Source: Posidoniimonas corsicana (GTDB lineage: Bacteria > Planctomycetota > Planctomycetia > Pirellulales > Lacipirellulaceae). From it: DNA of 57,192 bases. This document shows positions 1-8,607 of this stretch, in pieces. A program made the translations under genes and the position numbers. The first letter of the stretch is position 1. Each line of letters starts with the position of its first letter. Below the pieces are notes generated by a model. That model was not told the DNA's origin and made no database searches. It saw only the letters and a program-made list of their open reading frames with translations. The DNA lies in assembly GCF_007859765.1 (NCBI RefSeq), contig NZ_SIHJ01000010.1, positions 1 through 57,192 of the forward strand. The letters are read 5' to 3'.

Positions 1-176
1 CCACCCGCTACGGGCAACGCGCCCAGGCCGAGACCACCATCAGCATGCTCAAACGCCTCCTCGGGCCCCAGCTGCGAGCACGAAAAAAGCCCATGCAGCG
101 ACGCGAAGCCGCCCTCAAGACCCTCACTCTCAACCTCATGATCCTCTAAACATCTAGAAGCTTTCTACAGAGCTAC
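1..176 (+). mobile_element. 3' end of an insertion sequence, left copy
   Basis: This 176-base segment is the exact reverse complement of the last 176 bases of the window (57017-57192). It holds the 3' end of a transposase gene and 27 bases beyond its stop codon. After position 176 the two flanks differ completely (AAAACTCG here, TTTTGTCC there), so the IS terminus is probably at or close to this point. The rest of the element lies outside the window. Confidence 0.85.
3..149 (+). CDS. IS4/IS5-type DDE transposase, C-terminal fragment
   Basis: The last 48 residues of a transposase, open at the window edge and ending in TAA at 147-149. They contain a perfect YREK signature, Y-x2-R-x3-E-x6-K (TRYGQRAQAETTISMLK), which holds the third catalytic acidic residue (Glu) of IS4-type DDE transposases. 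The basic tail with LRAR and the ending LTLNLMIL fit the group often found in planctomycetes. The start and the first two catalytic Asp residues are off-window, so whether the full gene is intact cannot be judged. An identical fragment lies inverted at the right end. Confidence 0.8.
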   Translation, partial: TRYGQRAQAETTISMLKRLLGPQLRARKKPMQRREAALKTLTLNLMIL

Positions 177-263
177 AAAACTCGCCGCACACCGCCGCCC
201 CGATTCCGCTAACTGCTTTAAAAACAGTCGGTTGCGCCGATCGCCCCCCAACCACACGGCAGG

Positions 264-300
264 GTTTTGTCCGTTCACGCGCGCCGGAAACGGACAAAAC
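264..300. repeat. GTTTTGTCC palindrome
   Basis: Perfect 12-base inverted repeat, GTTTTGTCCGTT (264-275) and AACGGACAAAAC (289-300), around a 13-base GC-rich loop containing CGCGCG. It resembles palindromes at 56858-56894 and 56976-57018 near the other end of the window, so it is probably one copy of a dispersed palindromic repeat family. Confidence 0.7.
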
Positions 301-448
301 GATCCGAGCTACGAGCCGCCGACCCGACCCCTAACCGGCATCACAACGCCGACAGAGCGGCCGCCAACCCCTCATTGGACCGCGCGGGGTGGCCGGTTTC
401 TACAACATTCCCGATAGGAGCCGAACTAGGTGCTGCGACCCAGGGCGC

Positions 449-470
449 CACTGCGGGCTCGCCCGCAGTG
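449..470 (-). terminator. Candidate hairpin downstream of the DUF932-like gene
   Basis: Perfect 10-base stem (CACTGCGGGC and GCCCGCAGTG) with a 2-base gap at the centre. It lies 165 bases past the stop codon of the minus-strand gene. There is no clear T-tract, so a terminator role is only suggested. Confidence 0.3.
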
Positions 471-634
471 CGAGTAGTAATAAGCAACCGGCAGGTTCCC
501 GCCCCAGTGTTTGCTCCCAACATCCCGGCTAACTATCCAGGCGAGGATGCCCGGCATGCCTCCTCACGGAAAACGGGTCCGGCGCCTAGACAACGGGCCG
601 ATCCGCACAATCATCAACTCCCACCCACCTGCGC

Positions 635-1417
635 CTACCGAGAGAACACCGGGTCCTGGGCCGGAAGGTTGTGGTCGCCGCGCAGGATCTCGCCGCCCAG
701 CCGTTCGATCTGGAAGGCGCGGGCCCAGCGGTCGTTGGCTCGCAGGCCGTGCGCCGCCTGGGTCACCGCGTTGATCACGCCGTACATTGAGAAGTCGGCG
801 GCCTCGTCGAAGGCGCGCTGGATCGAGTGCTGCTCGTCGTCGGTGATGAGCCCCTGGGCGTAGAGGTTGCACAGGAATTCGTACGGCGTCATGACGATCT
901 GCTGCGTCGTGGCGCGGAAGCGGGCGGCGTCGACGTCGATCCCGTCGCCACAGAACGACCGGTCGACAACCTCCTTGATCTTCTCCCGCCAGGCGCCGGG
1001 CCTGTCGCCGCCGGCGGCGACACAGAACGACTGCCCCTCGTCGCACTCGAGCAGCATGCCGTTCCAGCAGGCCACGCGGAACACCCGGGCGCAGGCCAGC
1101 GTGTCGAACCGGCCGGCCTCCGAGTTCTGCAGGAAGAACCCGGCGTTCACCTCGTCCCCTTTTTCGAGACTCCGCCCCAGGTCGGTCGCTAGCACCGCGA
1201 CGTGCAGGCTCCCCTCCTGCTCGTGGCAGTGATCCACCATGATCTTCCAGGGGAGGTCGCGGAGCACCTCGACAAGGTGGTCGAGCAACTCCAGATTGCT
1301 AATCGAGCCCGCGGAGACCGACCGCGCGCCCGACGCCAGGGCGGCGCGCAGATCGGGGCGGCCCGCGTAGTCGCGCTCGCGGGTGTAGGTCGGGAACGGG
1401 AGCAGCGCGTAGTCCAT
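635..1417 (-). CDS. DUF932-like protein
   Basis: A 260-residue protein. The ATG at 1417 is chosen over an upstream in-frame start at 1486 because GGAGGAG lies 8-9 bases before it. The middle (ARVFRVACWNGML) and the C-terminus (MYGVINAVTQAAHGL, then DRWARAFQIERLGGEIL) resemble the DUF932 phage/plasmid-like family, whose function is unknown. No signal peptide or membrane segment is seen, so it is likely cytoplasmic. It stands alone between an IS end and a divergent ferredoxin gene. DUF932 proteins are often encoded on mobile DNA, which would fit the neighbouring IS. The family call rests on remembered motifs only. Confidence 0.6.
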   Translation of the reverse strand: MDYALLPFPTYTRERDYAGRPDLRAALASGARSVSAGSISNLELLDHLVEVLRDLPWKIMVDHCHEQEGSLHVAVLATDLGRSLEKGDEVNAGFFLQNSEAGRFDTLACARVFRVACWNGMLLECDEGQSFCVAAGGDRPGAWREKIKEVVDRSFCGDGIDVDAARFRATTQQIVMTPYEFLCNLYAQGLITDDEQHSIQRAFDEAADFSMYGVINAVTQAAHGLRANDRWARAFQIERLGGEILRGDHNLPAQDPVFSR

Positions 1418-1602
1418 GGCTTTCGCCTCCTCCAGAGAATGGCGAGTGGTACGGACGGCTTCGCAAGCCGCGGAGTTGCTCGGCAAACCTGACCGCGATT
1501 ATTCAGGCACGACGCAGCCGGGTCAATTCGTGGACGCTAGTCAGTCTAGAGCGAACCTTTCCCCGCCGGGTTCGCTCCCGTCTTGTCGAAAGGAGAACGC
1601 TC

Positions 1603-1875
1603 ATGGCTTACGTGGTTACCCCGCCGTGCGACGGCTGCAAGTACACCGACTGCGTCGTGGTCTGCCCCTGCGACTGCTTCCGCGAGGGCGACCGGATGCT
1701 GTACATCGACCCGGAGTCGTGCGTCGACTGCGACGCCTGCCGCAGCGAGTGCCCGGTTGAGGCGATCTTCTACGAGGACGAGGTGCCCGACCAGTGGCGG
1801 TCGTCGATCGAGCTCAACGCGCAGCAGGCGGCCGTCTGCCCGCCGATCACCGAGAAGCAGGAACCGCTGGCCTGA
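1603..1875 (+). CDS. fdxA: 7Fe (3Fe-4S/4Fe-4S) ferredoxin
   Basis: A 90-residue soluble electron carrier preceded by AAGGAG. The N-terminal motif CDGCKYTDCVVVCP gives C9, C17 and C21. The second motif, CVDCDACRSECP, gives C40, C43, C46 and C50. By comparison with Azotobacter ferredoxin I, C9, C17 and C50 would hold a 3Fe-4S cluster, and C21, C40, C43 and C46 a 4Fe-4S cluster. C23 and C25 are extra cysteines beside the first motif; most relatives have Val or Met at position 23. The C-terminal tail after residue 60 is typical of the FdxA group. No redox partner is encoded next to it. Confidence 0.9.
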   Translation: MAYVVTPPCDGCKYTDCVVVCPCDCFREGDRMLYIDPESCVDCDACRSECPVEAIFYEDEVPDQWRSSIELNAQQAAVCPPITEKQEPLA

Positions 1876-1926
1876 CGCCGCCCGGCGGCCGATACTCCTA
1901 CTTCCCCTCCCCCGCGAGCCCGCCCG

Positions 1927-2379
1927 ATGCCCACGCCGACCGGCTGCCAGTTTGTCCCCTACCTCAGCATCCGCGACGCGGGACCGGCCGTGGCGTTCTA
2001 CGCCCGCGTGTTCGGCGTCGAGCCGAGCCTGCGGCTCGACATGCCGGACGGGCGGGTGATGCACTGCGAGTTCCGCGTGGGCGGCGGGCGGTTCTTTGTC
2101 AGCGAGGAGCTGCCCGAGCACGGAGGCCAGGCCAGCCCGGCGGCCCTGGGCGGGACCACCGTGGCCGTGCACCTGTACGTGAACGACTGCGACGCGGTGG
2201 TCCGTGCGATGGCCGACGCCGGCGCGACCGTGCTGGCCGACCAGTTCTGGGGCGAACGCTTCGCCCGCGTGCGCGACCCGTTTGGCCACGAGTGGGGCGT
2301 GGCGACCCAGCTGCAAGAGATGACGCCCGCGGAAATCGAGTCCTCGGCGGCGGCGCTGTTCGCCAAGATGGCCGAGTGA
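1927..2379 (+). CDS. VOC family (PhnB/glyoxalase-like) protein
   Basis: A 150-residue protein of the vicinal oxygen chelate fold. The N-terminal strand FVPYLSIRDAGPAVAFY and the C-terminal block ARVRDPFGHEWGVATQ are hallmarks of PhnB-like VOC proteins. Substrates in this group vary and cannot be assigned here. The ATG follows the ferredoxin stop by 51 bases without a strong Shine-Dalgarno sequence. Cotranscription with the ferredoxin is possible. No signal peptide is seen. Confidence 0.85.
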   Translation: MPTPTGCQFVPYLSIRDAGPAVAFYARVFGVEPSLRLDMPDGRVMHCEFRVGGGRFFVSEELPEHGGQASPAALGGTTVAVHLYVNDCDAVVRAMADAGATVLADQFWGERFARVRDPFGHEWGVATQLQEMTPAEIESSAAALFAKMAE

Positions 2380-2777
2380 CGGGACGCCAGGCAGAGCGGT
2401 TTTTCATCGCTAGGCCGCGGAGGAACCTCGCGGCCTAGCGTGCGAACGCGGCGCTGCCATGCTCGAAGGACTAGAGCGGCAGTATGCTTTCGATTAACTG
2501 GGACTCCCCGTGTGACGACGCGCGACGCATCGAGCAGAAGCTAGGCGAGCCGTAGCTTTTCGCCCGGCGCAATACCGCCTACCTTACCTAGCCGGCGTGC
2601 TCGGCGGCCGGACTGACCCCCCATCGCGCATCCTGGTCACGGGGCGTGCTGTGCATTCTTCCGAGGCACGGGAATAACCCGTGACGTTCTCGATTGGCGC
2701 ACGAGTTGCCAAACGAGGTGACGAGGCACTCTGCCTGTTTATTCGCCTTGTTACTTCATCGAGCTGGAGGACGCCCC
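2380..2777. other. Intergenic region with one perfect hairpin
   Basis: 398 bases with no convincing gene. A 12-base perfect hairpin lies 28 bases past the VOC stop codon. The last 30 bases hold the ribosome binding site (CTGGAGG) of the next gene. I see no clear promoter. Confidence 0.6.
2408..2440 (+). terminator. Hairpin after the VOC gene
   Basis: Perfect 12-base stem, CGCTAGGCCGCG and CGCGGCCTAGCG, with a 9-base loop. It begins 29 bases after the stop at 2379. No T-tract follows, so it may be a factor-assisted terminator or a mobile palindrome. Confidence 0.4.
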
Positions 2778-3995
2778 ATGAACGAACACACACACGAAAC
2801 CGTCCACGAAGTCGCGCGACCGGTCGCGTTGGCGCCGCGCATCTCCTGGGCCGCCGTCCTGGCCGGCGTGGTTATCACGCTGAGCCTGTGTTGGCTGCTG
2901 CACCTGCTCGGCTTAGCCCTAGGGGTCAGCATCGGCGACGCCTACGACTCCGCCACTATGGAGGGCGGACTGGATGACGCCGCCGCCATCTGGACGATCG
3001 TCAGCTGGTTGGTGGCGTTCTTTATCGGTTCGCTCGCCACTGCCCGTCTGGCCGGCTCGATCGACGACTTCGCGGGCATGCTCCACGGCCTGACGCTGTG
3101 GGGCGTTGCGACGCTCGCCGTGATCGTGACGACCTACTTTGGACTGTCGATGCTGATGAGCGCCGGCCAGCGGGCGTTGTCCGCTACCGCGGACGCGGCG
3201 GCAGCGACGTCTCAGACGATCGGCGCAGCGGCGGTTGGCGCCGGCGAAACAGTCCAGTCGGCCATGCAGACCGACGTCGCCCAGCGGGTGAAGGACCGGC
3301 TGGCGGACCAGGCGGTCGAGCTAGCCGCCAACAGCAGCGAGCGTCTGACCGAGGACGAGATCCGCAGTGCGGTCGAGGATCTTGATCAGCGCACGGTGCG
3401 CCGCCTGTCGCAGGACCTGATGGACGACGACGCCGAGGGCGCAGCCGAGCTGCTGGCCGGCGCGACCGAGCTGTCGCAGCAGGACGCCGAGGCGCTAGTC
3501 GACGGCTTGTACGAAGAGGTCGAGGAGCTGATCGGCGACCCGGAGAACGAGGCGCCGCTCCGCGAAGACTTGAAGAACCGCCTCGCTAATCAGGTTGCTC
3601 CCTACGCCGCGTCGCTCGACGCCCGAGGGGGCGCAGACGTGAGCCGGAGCGAGGTCCGCACCGCGATCCAGCAGCTCGACGCCAACGCCGCTCGGTCGAT
3701 CTTCGTCAGCCTCTACAACGGCGAGCCCGAGGAGGCGCGTCAGGCCCTGGCCCGCAACACCACGCTGAGCGAGTCCGAAGTGGACGAGCTGTGGGACGGC
3801 GCCGCCGAGGACGTCGAGGCCGAGGTGGAAGAGTACCGCGAGGCGGCCCGCCAGACGGCTGAAACAATCGGCGACTATACGCAGGCGGTGCTGTGGGTCT
3901 CGTTCGCCGGCGCCGCGACGTCGCTGGGCATCGCCCTGCTGGGTGGTTGGCTCGGCGCCCACGCCGGCCGCGCCACCTACCCGGTGACGGCCTGA
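2778..3995 (+). CDS. Membrane protein with a duplicated soluble domain
   Basis: A 405-residue protein; ATG at 2778 with GGAGG upstream. Hydrophobic segments fall at about residues 22-50, 73-90 and 100-125, with one more near the C-terminus (about 365-395). The N-terminal RISWAAVLAGVV start resembles families annotated as PhnA-like or TIGR04086 membrane proteins. Between the membrane segments is an acidic, helix-rich region holding two homologous copies of an 80-90 residue unit, residues 171-252 and 265-350 (VKDRLADQ aligns with LKNRLANQ; ATELSQQDAEALVDGLYEEV aligns with NTTLSESEVDELWDGAAEDV). It is probably cotranscribed with the 44-residue membrane peptide 53 bases downstream. Function unknown. 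Confidence 0.75.
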   Translation: MNEHTHETVHEVARPVALAPRISWAAVLAGVVITLSLCWLLHLLGLALGVSIGDAYDSATMEGGLDDAAAIWTIVSWLVAFFIGSLATARLAGSIDDFAGMLHGLTLWGVATLAVIVTTYFGLSMLMSAGQRALSATADAAAATSQTIGAAAVGAGETVQSAMQTDVAQRVKDRLADQAVELAANSSERLTEDEIRSAVEDLDQRTVRRLSQDLMDDDAEGAAELLAGATELSQQDAEALVDGLYEEVEELIGDPENEAPLREDLKNRLANQVAPYAASLDARGGADVSRSEVRTAIQQLDANAARSIFVSLYNGEPEEARQALARNTTLSESEVDELWDGAAEDVEAEVEEYREAARQTAETIGDYTQAVLWVSFAGAATSLGIALLGGWLGAHAGRATYPVTA

Positions 3996-4048
3996 TCAAC
4001 GCCGGCCGACCTCCGTTCCCTGCACCTACAACCTACAAGGACACGATA

Positions 4049-4183
4049 ATGCGTCTTGGACTAATCGGTACGGTGATCGTCATCTTGATTGTGGCGGCCC
4101 TAGTGCAAAATGTCGCGATCGGCGGCATCGGCGGCTTGCTGCTGCTGATCCTGCTGGTGCTGCTGCTGACGGGCCGCATCTAG
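4049..4183 (+). CDS. Small DUF3309-like membrane peptide
   Basis: A 44-residue, highly hydrophobic peptide with an N-terminal helix (MRLGLIGTVIVILIVAALV) and a C-terminal Leu-rich helix ending in LLLTGRI. The ending GGLLLLILLVLLLTGRI resembles DUF3309 peptides of unknown function. An AAGGA sequence lies 8 bases before the ATG. It follows the previous membrane gene closely and is followed by a strong hairpin, so the two probably form one unit. Confidence 0.65.
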   Translation: MRLGLIGTVIVILIVAALVQNVAIGGIGGLLLLILLVLLLTGRI

Positions 4184-4214
4184 CACCGCAAGCCGACGAC
4201 ACGTTACTAAGCAA

Positions 4215-4246
4215 CGAGAGCCCGGGCGCGCCCGCCCGGGCTCTCG
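4215..4246. terminator. Strong hairpin between convergent genes
   Basis: Perfect 14-base stem, CGAGAGCCCGGGCG and CGCCCGGGCTCTCG, with a 4-base loop. It sits between a plus-strand gene ending at 4183 and a minus-strand gene ending at 4268, so it can serve both. There is no T-tract. Confidence 0.6.
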
Positions 4247-4267
4247 CCGTGTCTGCCCGCGCGGTGG

Positions 4268-6022
4268 TTATCCTTCCGCGGCCCCCACCACCTGCACGTC
4301 CAGCGGCCCCTGGGCGTCGTCCTGCTTCCAGAACGAGTGCCGCTGGGGCAGCGACAGCGGGATCGCCTCGACCTCGAGCCCGCGGAGGATGGCGAGGTTC
4401 AGCCGGTCGCCGAAGGCCTTGAACTCCCAGTAGTCGGGCGGCGAATACCAGTAGTTGAACTCGACGACGAAGCCCTCGGGGGTGAACTCGTCCAGGTAGA
4501 CGCGCGGCGGGCGTTCGGGGTCCATGCCCTCGTGGTCGCGCAGCAGGTCGCGGACGATTACCACCGCCCGCTCGACCTTCTCGGCGCCGGAGTTGATCGG
4601 GATCATCAGCCGGCCGGTGCGGCGGATGTAGGGTCGGCGTTTGACGTTCTCGATGTCGGCGTTGGCGAGCTGGTCGTTGGGCGCCTTGACCTGGTGCCCC
4701 GAGAGCAGCTGGATGCAGGTGGACCGCAGGCCGATGTCCTCGACCACGCCGTCGTACCCCTTGAAGATGATGCGGTCGCCGACGCGGAACGGCTTGTCGG
4801 CCAGCAGGTTGAGCGTGCCGAATAGCGTGCGGAGCGTGTCCTGCGACCCGAGCGCGACCGCAACACCGCCGATGCCGGCGCTGGCCAGCAGCGTGGCCAC
4901 CGGGATGCCCAGGTACTGCCCGCCCACCAGCCACAGGGTGACCGTGGCGAACAGGCTCGCCAGCCGCGACACGATGCGGATGAGCTGGGCGTTGAGCCCC
5001 GCGGAGTTGATGTACCGCGATGAGATCACGGTCGCCGCCAGGCGGTTGCTGAACCCAAAGATCACGACCGTGGCCGCCAGGATCGCCGTCAGGATCGCCG
5101 CGAAGTCGACCACGTACAGCGGCAGGCTCCGCAGCGTCAGGTAGTGGTGAGCAACGTAGCGGAGCGCCAGCGGCGACAGCGCCGCGGTGACCGGCAGCGC
5201 AAGGGTCAGCCAGTACCCCAGCAGGCTGCGCTCCGCCGCCCGCTGCGTCAGGCGGATCTGCAGCCGGTAGCACAGCACCATCACCGCCAGCGAGGCGGCC
5301 GTGGTGACCAGCAGCCCGATCCATTTCCAGTTGGCCAGCCCGAGCGTGCGCCCCACGCGGACGCCCTCCGGCAGGCGGTCGACCACCCTCGCCAGGAACT
5401 CGTTGCCCGGCGCCGACAGGTACCACCGGTAGAAGCCCTTGGAAACCGGCGGCCCGCTCGTGCGGTAGGGCCGGCCCTTGATCGCTTCGTAGTAGGGCTG
5501 CGCGAGCTCCACCGTGCCGGGCGTGAACAGGTACTCGTGCCGCCGCGGTCCGTCCTCGACCCGCGCGATCGTGATGCGGGTGTTGGGGATGCGGTAGTAG
5601 CTCAGCTGCTCCATGCCGCCGGCCTCGGCGATCTGCTCGGCGTCGGGGATCTCGTCCCAGGGCGGCAGCTCCGCGCGGTCGAGGATCTCCTTCAGGCACA
5701 CCGCGACCTCGCCCGCTTTCTCCGCGCGGGCGTACGCCGGGATCTCGCTGTCGTCGATGCAGTCGAGCGCCATCTCGGCGACCGCCAGGTGGAGCGGGTC
5801 GCTGCGGTCGAAGCGTTTGTCGGTGCGGATCCGGCGGTCGAGCTCGTTGCAGGCGGTGATGAAGCTCTGCAGCGTGTCACGCGGGCTCGTGGTGTCGGCC
5901 ACCAATGAGGTTGGGGATTCCTGCGCCGCGAGCGGCGGACCGATGGCGAGCACCCACACGGCAGCGACGAGACGCAGGTGCTTCACGCACCCGGCGCGTA
6001 GGCGGGACGGAGGTTCGGTCAT
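4268..6022 (-). CDS. MscS-family mechanosensitive ion channel
   Basis: A 584-residue membrane protein. An N-terminal signal segment (KHLRLVAAVWVLAIGPPLAAQ) precedes a periplasmic domain of about 210 residues. Several membrane helices follow, then the MscS core: a pore helix with SAGIGGVAVALGSQD at about residues 380-395, then LFGTLNLLADKPFRVGDRI leading into the beta domain. This fits an enlarged MscS that releases small solutes under membrane tension, as in plant- and cyanobacteria-type MscS proteins. The ATG at 6022 gives a 14-residue leader before the hydrophobic core; a GTG at 5986 would start directly at the signal peptide. It stands alone, convergent with the small membrane peptide. Confidence 0.88.
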   Translation of the reverse strand: MTEPPSRLRAGCVKHLRLVAAVWVLAIGPPLAAQESPTSLVADTTSPRDTLQSFITACNELDRRIRTDKRFDRSDPLHLAVAEMALDCIDDSEIPAYARAEKAGEVAVCLKEILDRAELPPWDEIPDAEQIAEAGGMEQLSYYRIPNTRITIARVEDGPRRHEYLFTPGTVELAQPYYEAIKGRPYRTSGPPVSKGFYRWYLSAPGNEFLARVVDRLPEGVRVGRTLGLANWKWIGLLVTTAASLAVMVLCYRLQIRLTQRAAERSLLGYWLTLALPVTAALSPLALRYVAHHYLTLRSLPLYVVDFAAILTAILAATVVIFGFSNRLAATVISSRYINSAGLNAQLIRIVSRLASLFATVTLWLVGGQYLGIPVATLLASAGIGGVAVALGSQDTLRTLFGTLNLLADKPFRVGDRIIFKGYDGVVEDIGLRSTCIQLLSGHQVKAPNDQLANADIENVKRRPYIRRTGRLMIPINSGAEKVERAVVIVRDLLRDHEGMDPERPPRVYLDEFTPEGFVVEFNYWYSPPDYWEFKAFGDRLNLAILRGLEVEAIPLSLPQRHSFWKQDDAQGPLDVQVVGAAEG

Positions 6023-6329
6023 CGGCAGAGCCCTGTGCCAGCGTTTCGCGGTCGCCCATCCCCCCAATTCTGTTTTCGGCCACCCGAGAGCCGAGGCTTG
6101 GCCAGGCAGGTAGGTTGTCGTGTCGCGCCGACCTGCACGGATGGCACGATCGCGCCGGAAGGTTGGGATAGCACGCTAAAGCAGGCGGGAACGCCGCGGA
6201 GATAGCGCTGCCAAGCGCAGTCGGGCAGGTCGTTGGACCGGCTGCCGCAAAGGGCTACTTCAGAACTAGAGGATCGGCTAGTCGCTGCCGGCGAGCGGGA
6301 GGCGCAGCGCCCGCAGCCGCCCGTGCGGG
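6023..6329. other. Intergenic region upstream of the MscS-type gene
   Basis: About 300 bases between two minus-strand genes; it should hold the promoter of the MscS-type gene. A short 6-base GC hairpin (6309-6330) runs into the stop codon of the SOUL gene. No gene is seen. Confidence 0.5.
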
Positions 6330-7121
6330 CTACTGCTTGTCGGCTAGCGGCATCTGGACCTCGAAGAACCGTTGGTCGCCGCGCACCATCGGGCTGTTGT
6401 AGCCCATCACCACCACCGGGCCGGCGGCTTCCAGTTCGTCGTGCCGCTTGATCCAGGCGGTCAGCTGCTCGTTGGCGGCGGCGATCGCCTCGGGCGAGGC
6501 GTCGCCACGGACGCCGATCGCCAGCACCCGCTGCGGCCGCGCGTCCTTCACCTCGACGCGGCCCTGTCGGCCGGCCTCGCCGATGCTGGGCGCGCCGTAG
6601 TAGAAGCTCATGTTCTGCTGACGCATGCGGCCGCCGTCGGCCTCGGCGAACTCCATGCGAACCGGGGTGGTCATCGCGATGCCGTTGGACGTGATGTGGT
6701 TGAACAGCGTGAAGAACTCGCCGGCCTGCGCGCGACGGAGCGCCGGGTACTCCTTCACCTCGATCACGCCGACCGGCGTGTACGTGGGGAACTTTTTGGG
6801 CAGAGCAGCCTCGCTGCGGGGCGTGAAGGCGAGCATCTCTCGCGCGGCCCGCACCGCGTCGGCGAGCTGCTGAGCATCGCCCGAATCGAGCGCCACGCGG
6901 AGCGCGGCACCCACCGGCATCGGCGGTGGGAGCAGCTCGACAACCCGGCGGGCGGCGGCCTGCTGGTCGGCGCCGGGCTGGCTCGCCGCGGTGAGAGCTT
7001 CGAGTGCTTCGCGGCTAGCGCCCTCCGGCGTGGGGAAGCCATCCGGCTCGTCGCCCCGCTCCGCCCCCAGAGTCAAGCCCGCCAGTGCAAGAGCTACGAT
7101 CGAGCAACCGATTCGCCACAT
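6330..7121 (-). CDS. SOUL family haem-binding protein
   Basis: A 263-residue exported protein. The ATG at 7121 is chosen because GGAGGT precedes it at good spacing. The N-terminus MWRIGCSIVALALAGLTLG is a signal peptide. Residues from about 105 onward match the SOUL/HBP fold: VIEVKEYPALRRA, FFTLFNHITSNGIAMTTPV and FYYGAP are typical blocks, and the end PMVRGDQRFFEVQMPL matches the C-terminal strand. The first 100 residues are an Ala-rich helical extension. Bacterial SOUL proteins are thought to bind haem or related tetrapyrroles. Haem binding here is inferred from the family only. Confidence 0.85.
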   Translation of the reverse strand: MWRIGCSIVALALAGLTLGAERGDEPDGFPTPEGASREALEALTAASQPGADQQAAARRVVELLPPPMPVGAALRVALDSGDAQQLADAVRAAREMLAFTPRSEAALPKKFPTYTPVGVIEVKEYPALRRAQAGEFFTLFNHITSNGIAMTTPVRMEFAEADGGRMRQQNMSFYYGAPSIGEAGRQGRVEVKDARPQRVLAIGVRGDASPEAIAAANEQLTAWIKRHDELEAAGPVVVMGYNSPMVRGDQRFFEVQMPLADKQ

Positions 7122-7276
7122 GCCCACCTCCACGGCCAACCTGAGCCGCGGACACCTGCGAAGGGCCCACGGTTCGATAACTGAATCCTCATCACGATGC
7201 TAGCGCGCAACACCCGGTTGCCAAGCCTCGGGGACCTAAGTACTGCGTTTCTGCGGAGCCGCCAATCGGTGCCGTG

Positions 7277-8458
7277 CTACTCGGGCGCAGATTGAACTGG
7301 GCTGTCCACCTTCCATCCACGCAGCGTGGCGGGGTCCTTGAACGGGTGCGGCGTGTCGCGGCTGGCGGCGTAGCGGTGGGCGGTCATCCAACCGTACTCG
7401 CGTTGTGACGCGTCGGCCGGGTCGGGCTCTGGGAGCGGCTCGCCGTCCGCTTCGGCGTAGAGCGTGCGAACCACGTTCACCCGGCGGCCGGCGGGGGGCG
7501 CCAGGTCGTAGTCGGCGCCACGCGTCATCAGCAGCCACGCCGACTCGCGGAAGCCGCTGTGCAGGCGGCCGCGGGCGGCCGCACCGAGAGACTCGCGATT
7601 GGATTCAGGGACCGACTTGTCGGACTCGATGCGGTCGATCAGCTTCTGGGTCTCCGAGACGTCGAAGCTCACCCAACCGTAGGGCGGCAGGAAGGCCTCC
7701 AGCTTGCAGTGCGATGGGGAGTTCTTCGGCACGAGCGCCAGCCCGTAGGTGACGCGCGTCGGGAACCTGAGCGCCCGCCCAAACGCCGAGCAGAGGCCGT
7801 GGTAGTCGCTGCAGTGCCCGGTGCGCTGCGTAATAGCGTGCCGCGAGCTGGCCTGCAGCGACGCCCGCGAGTGGTCGTACGTCAGGTTGGCGTCAACCCA
7901 GTCGATCGCGTTGAGCAGGTTACCGAAACCCGACTCGGCCGGCCGCGACACCTGCCGCACCACGCCCTCGATCTCGGGCGTAATGGCGACCGACTCATCG
8001 GTCCGCAAGTAGGGGGCAAAACTGCTGGGCCACTCATCGACCGAAGCCACGCGTCCCGCCTCGACTCCCCACTTCACCTCGCGGGTGACAACAGTCAACT
8101 GCCGGCGGATGATCTGCGCGCCCTGCGGGTGGTCGAACTCAAAGTAGGCGAAACGGTTGCCATACAGGGGTTCGCTGGCGTGGGTCGGCTCGACCTCTGC
8201 CGGGAAGGTGCTGAAGCGGTCGGAGACGACCTGCTGGATCGCGTCGCTCGGCGGCGTGGGGATCCAGACCCGCAGTTTCTCGGTGTGGTACGGCGCGGTC
8301 AGGACCGCGCGGAAGTCGATCTCGTAGGTGACCGGCTCACCGAACTGGCCCTCATAGGGTTGATGAGGCGTCAACTCCGTCGGCGCGACGGCGGAGCTCC
8401 GCGGCGCCAGCCCGTAACCGGCCAGTAGCACAACAGCGGCAAGCAGGGGGCGAGGCAT
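7277..8458 (-). CDS. Secreted transglutaminase-like protein
   Basis: A 393-residue protein with a signal peptide (PLLAAVVLLAGYGLAPRSSA). An N-terminal beta-rich region precedes a transglutaminase/protease-like core. Cys216 in RTGHCSDYHGLC, His250 in SPSHCKLEAF and Asp266 in WVSFDVSE form the expected catalytic triad in the expected order. The family includes peptidases and cross-linking enzymes, so the substrate is open. The protein is predicted to work outside the cytoplasmic membrane. Its start faces the MFS gene across about 150 bases, so the two may share a regulatory region. Confidence 0.85.
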   Translation of the reverse strand: MPRPLLAAVVLLAGYGLAPRSSAVAPTELTPHQPYEGQFGEPVTYEIDFRAVLTAPYHTEKLRVWIPTPPSDAIQQVVSDRFSTFPAEVEPTHASEPLYGNRFAYFEFDHPQGAQIIRRQLTVVTREVKWGVEAGRVASVDEWPSSFAPYLRTDESVAITPEIEGVVRQVSRPAESGFGNLLNAIDWVDANLTYDHSRASLQASSRHAITQRTGHCSDYHGLCSAFGRALRFPTRVTYGLALVPKNSPSHCKLEAFLPPYGWVSFDVSETQKLIDRIESDKSVPESNRESLGAAARGRLHSGFRESAWLLMTRGADYDLAPPAGRRVNVVRTLYAEADGEPLPEPDPADASQREYGWMTAHRYAASRDTPHPFKDPATLRGWKVDSPVQSAPE

Positions 8459-8607
8459 GGGCGGCGAGTCCTGTCAGTTGGTGGGCGCGGCGGCGAGGCC
8501 CGGATCATTCTATCGAATCGGGACACCGGCTGCACTCAAGCGCAACATGGCCGAAACAAGTCATGCACAACCTCGACGGCCCGCGGGGCCATTGGTACGG
8601 TGGCCGG

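Larger units (their letters stand above)
150..634. other. Intergenic region, IS tail plus two hairpins
   Basis: No convincing gene. The region holds the IS tail (to 176), a GTTTTGTCC palindrome (264-300) and a GC-rich hairpin (449-470) downstream of the minus-strand gene that ends at 635. Open frames across 232-863 lack a ribosome binding site and run antisense into that gene. Confidence 0.6.

Noticed and set aside
267-863. 198-codon open frame on the plus strand near the left end
   Set aside because: It crosses a palindrome and runs antisense into the DUF932-like gene; no ribosome binding site or family feature.
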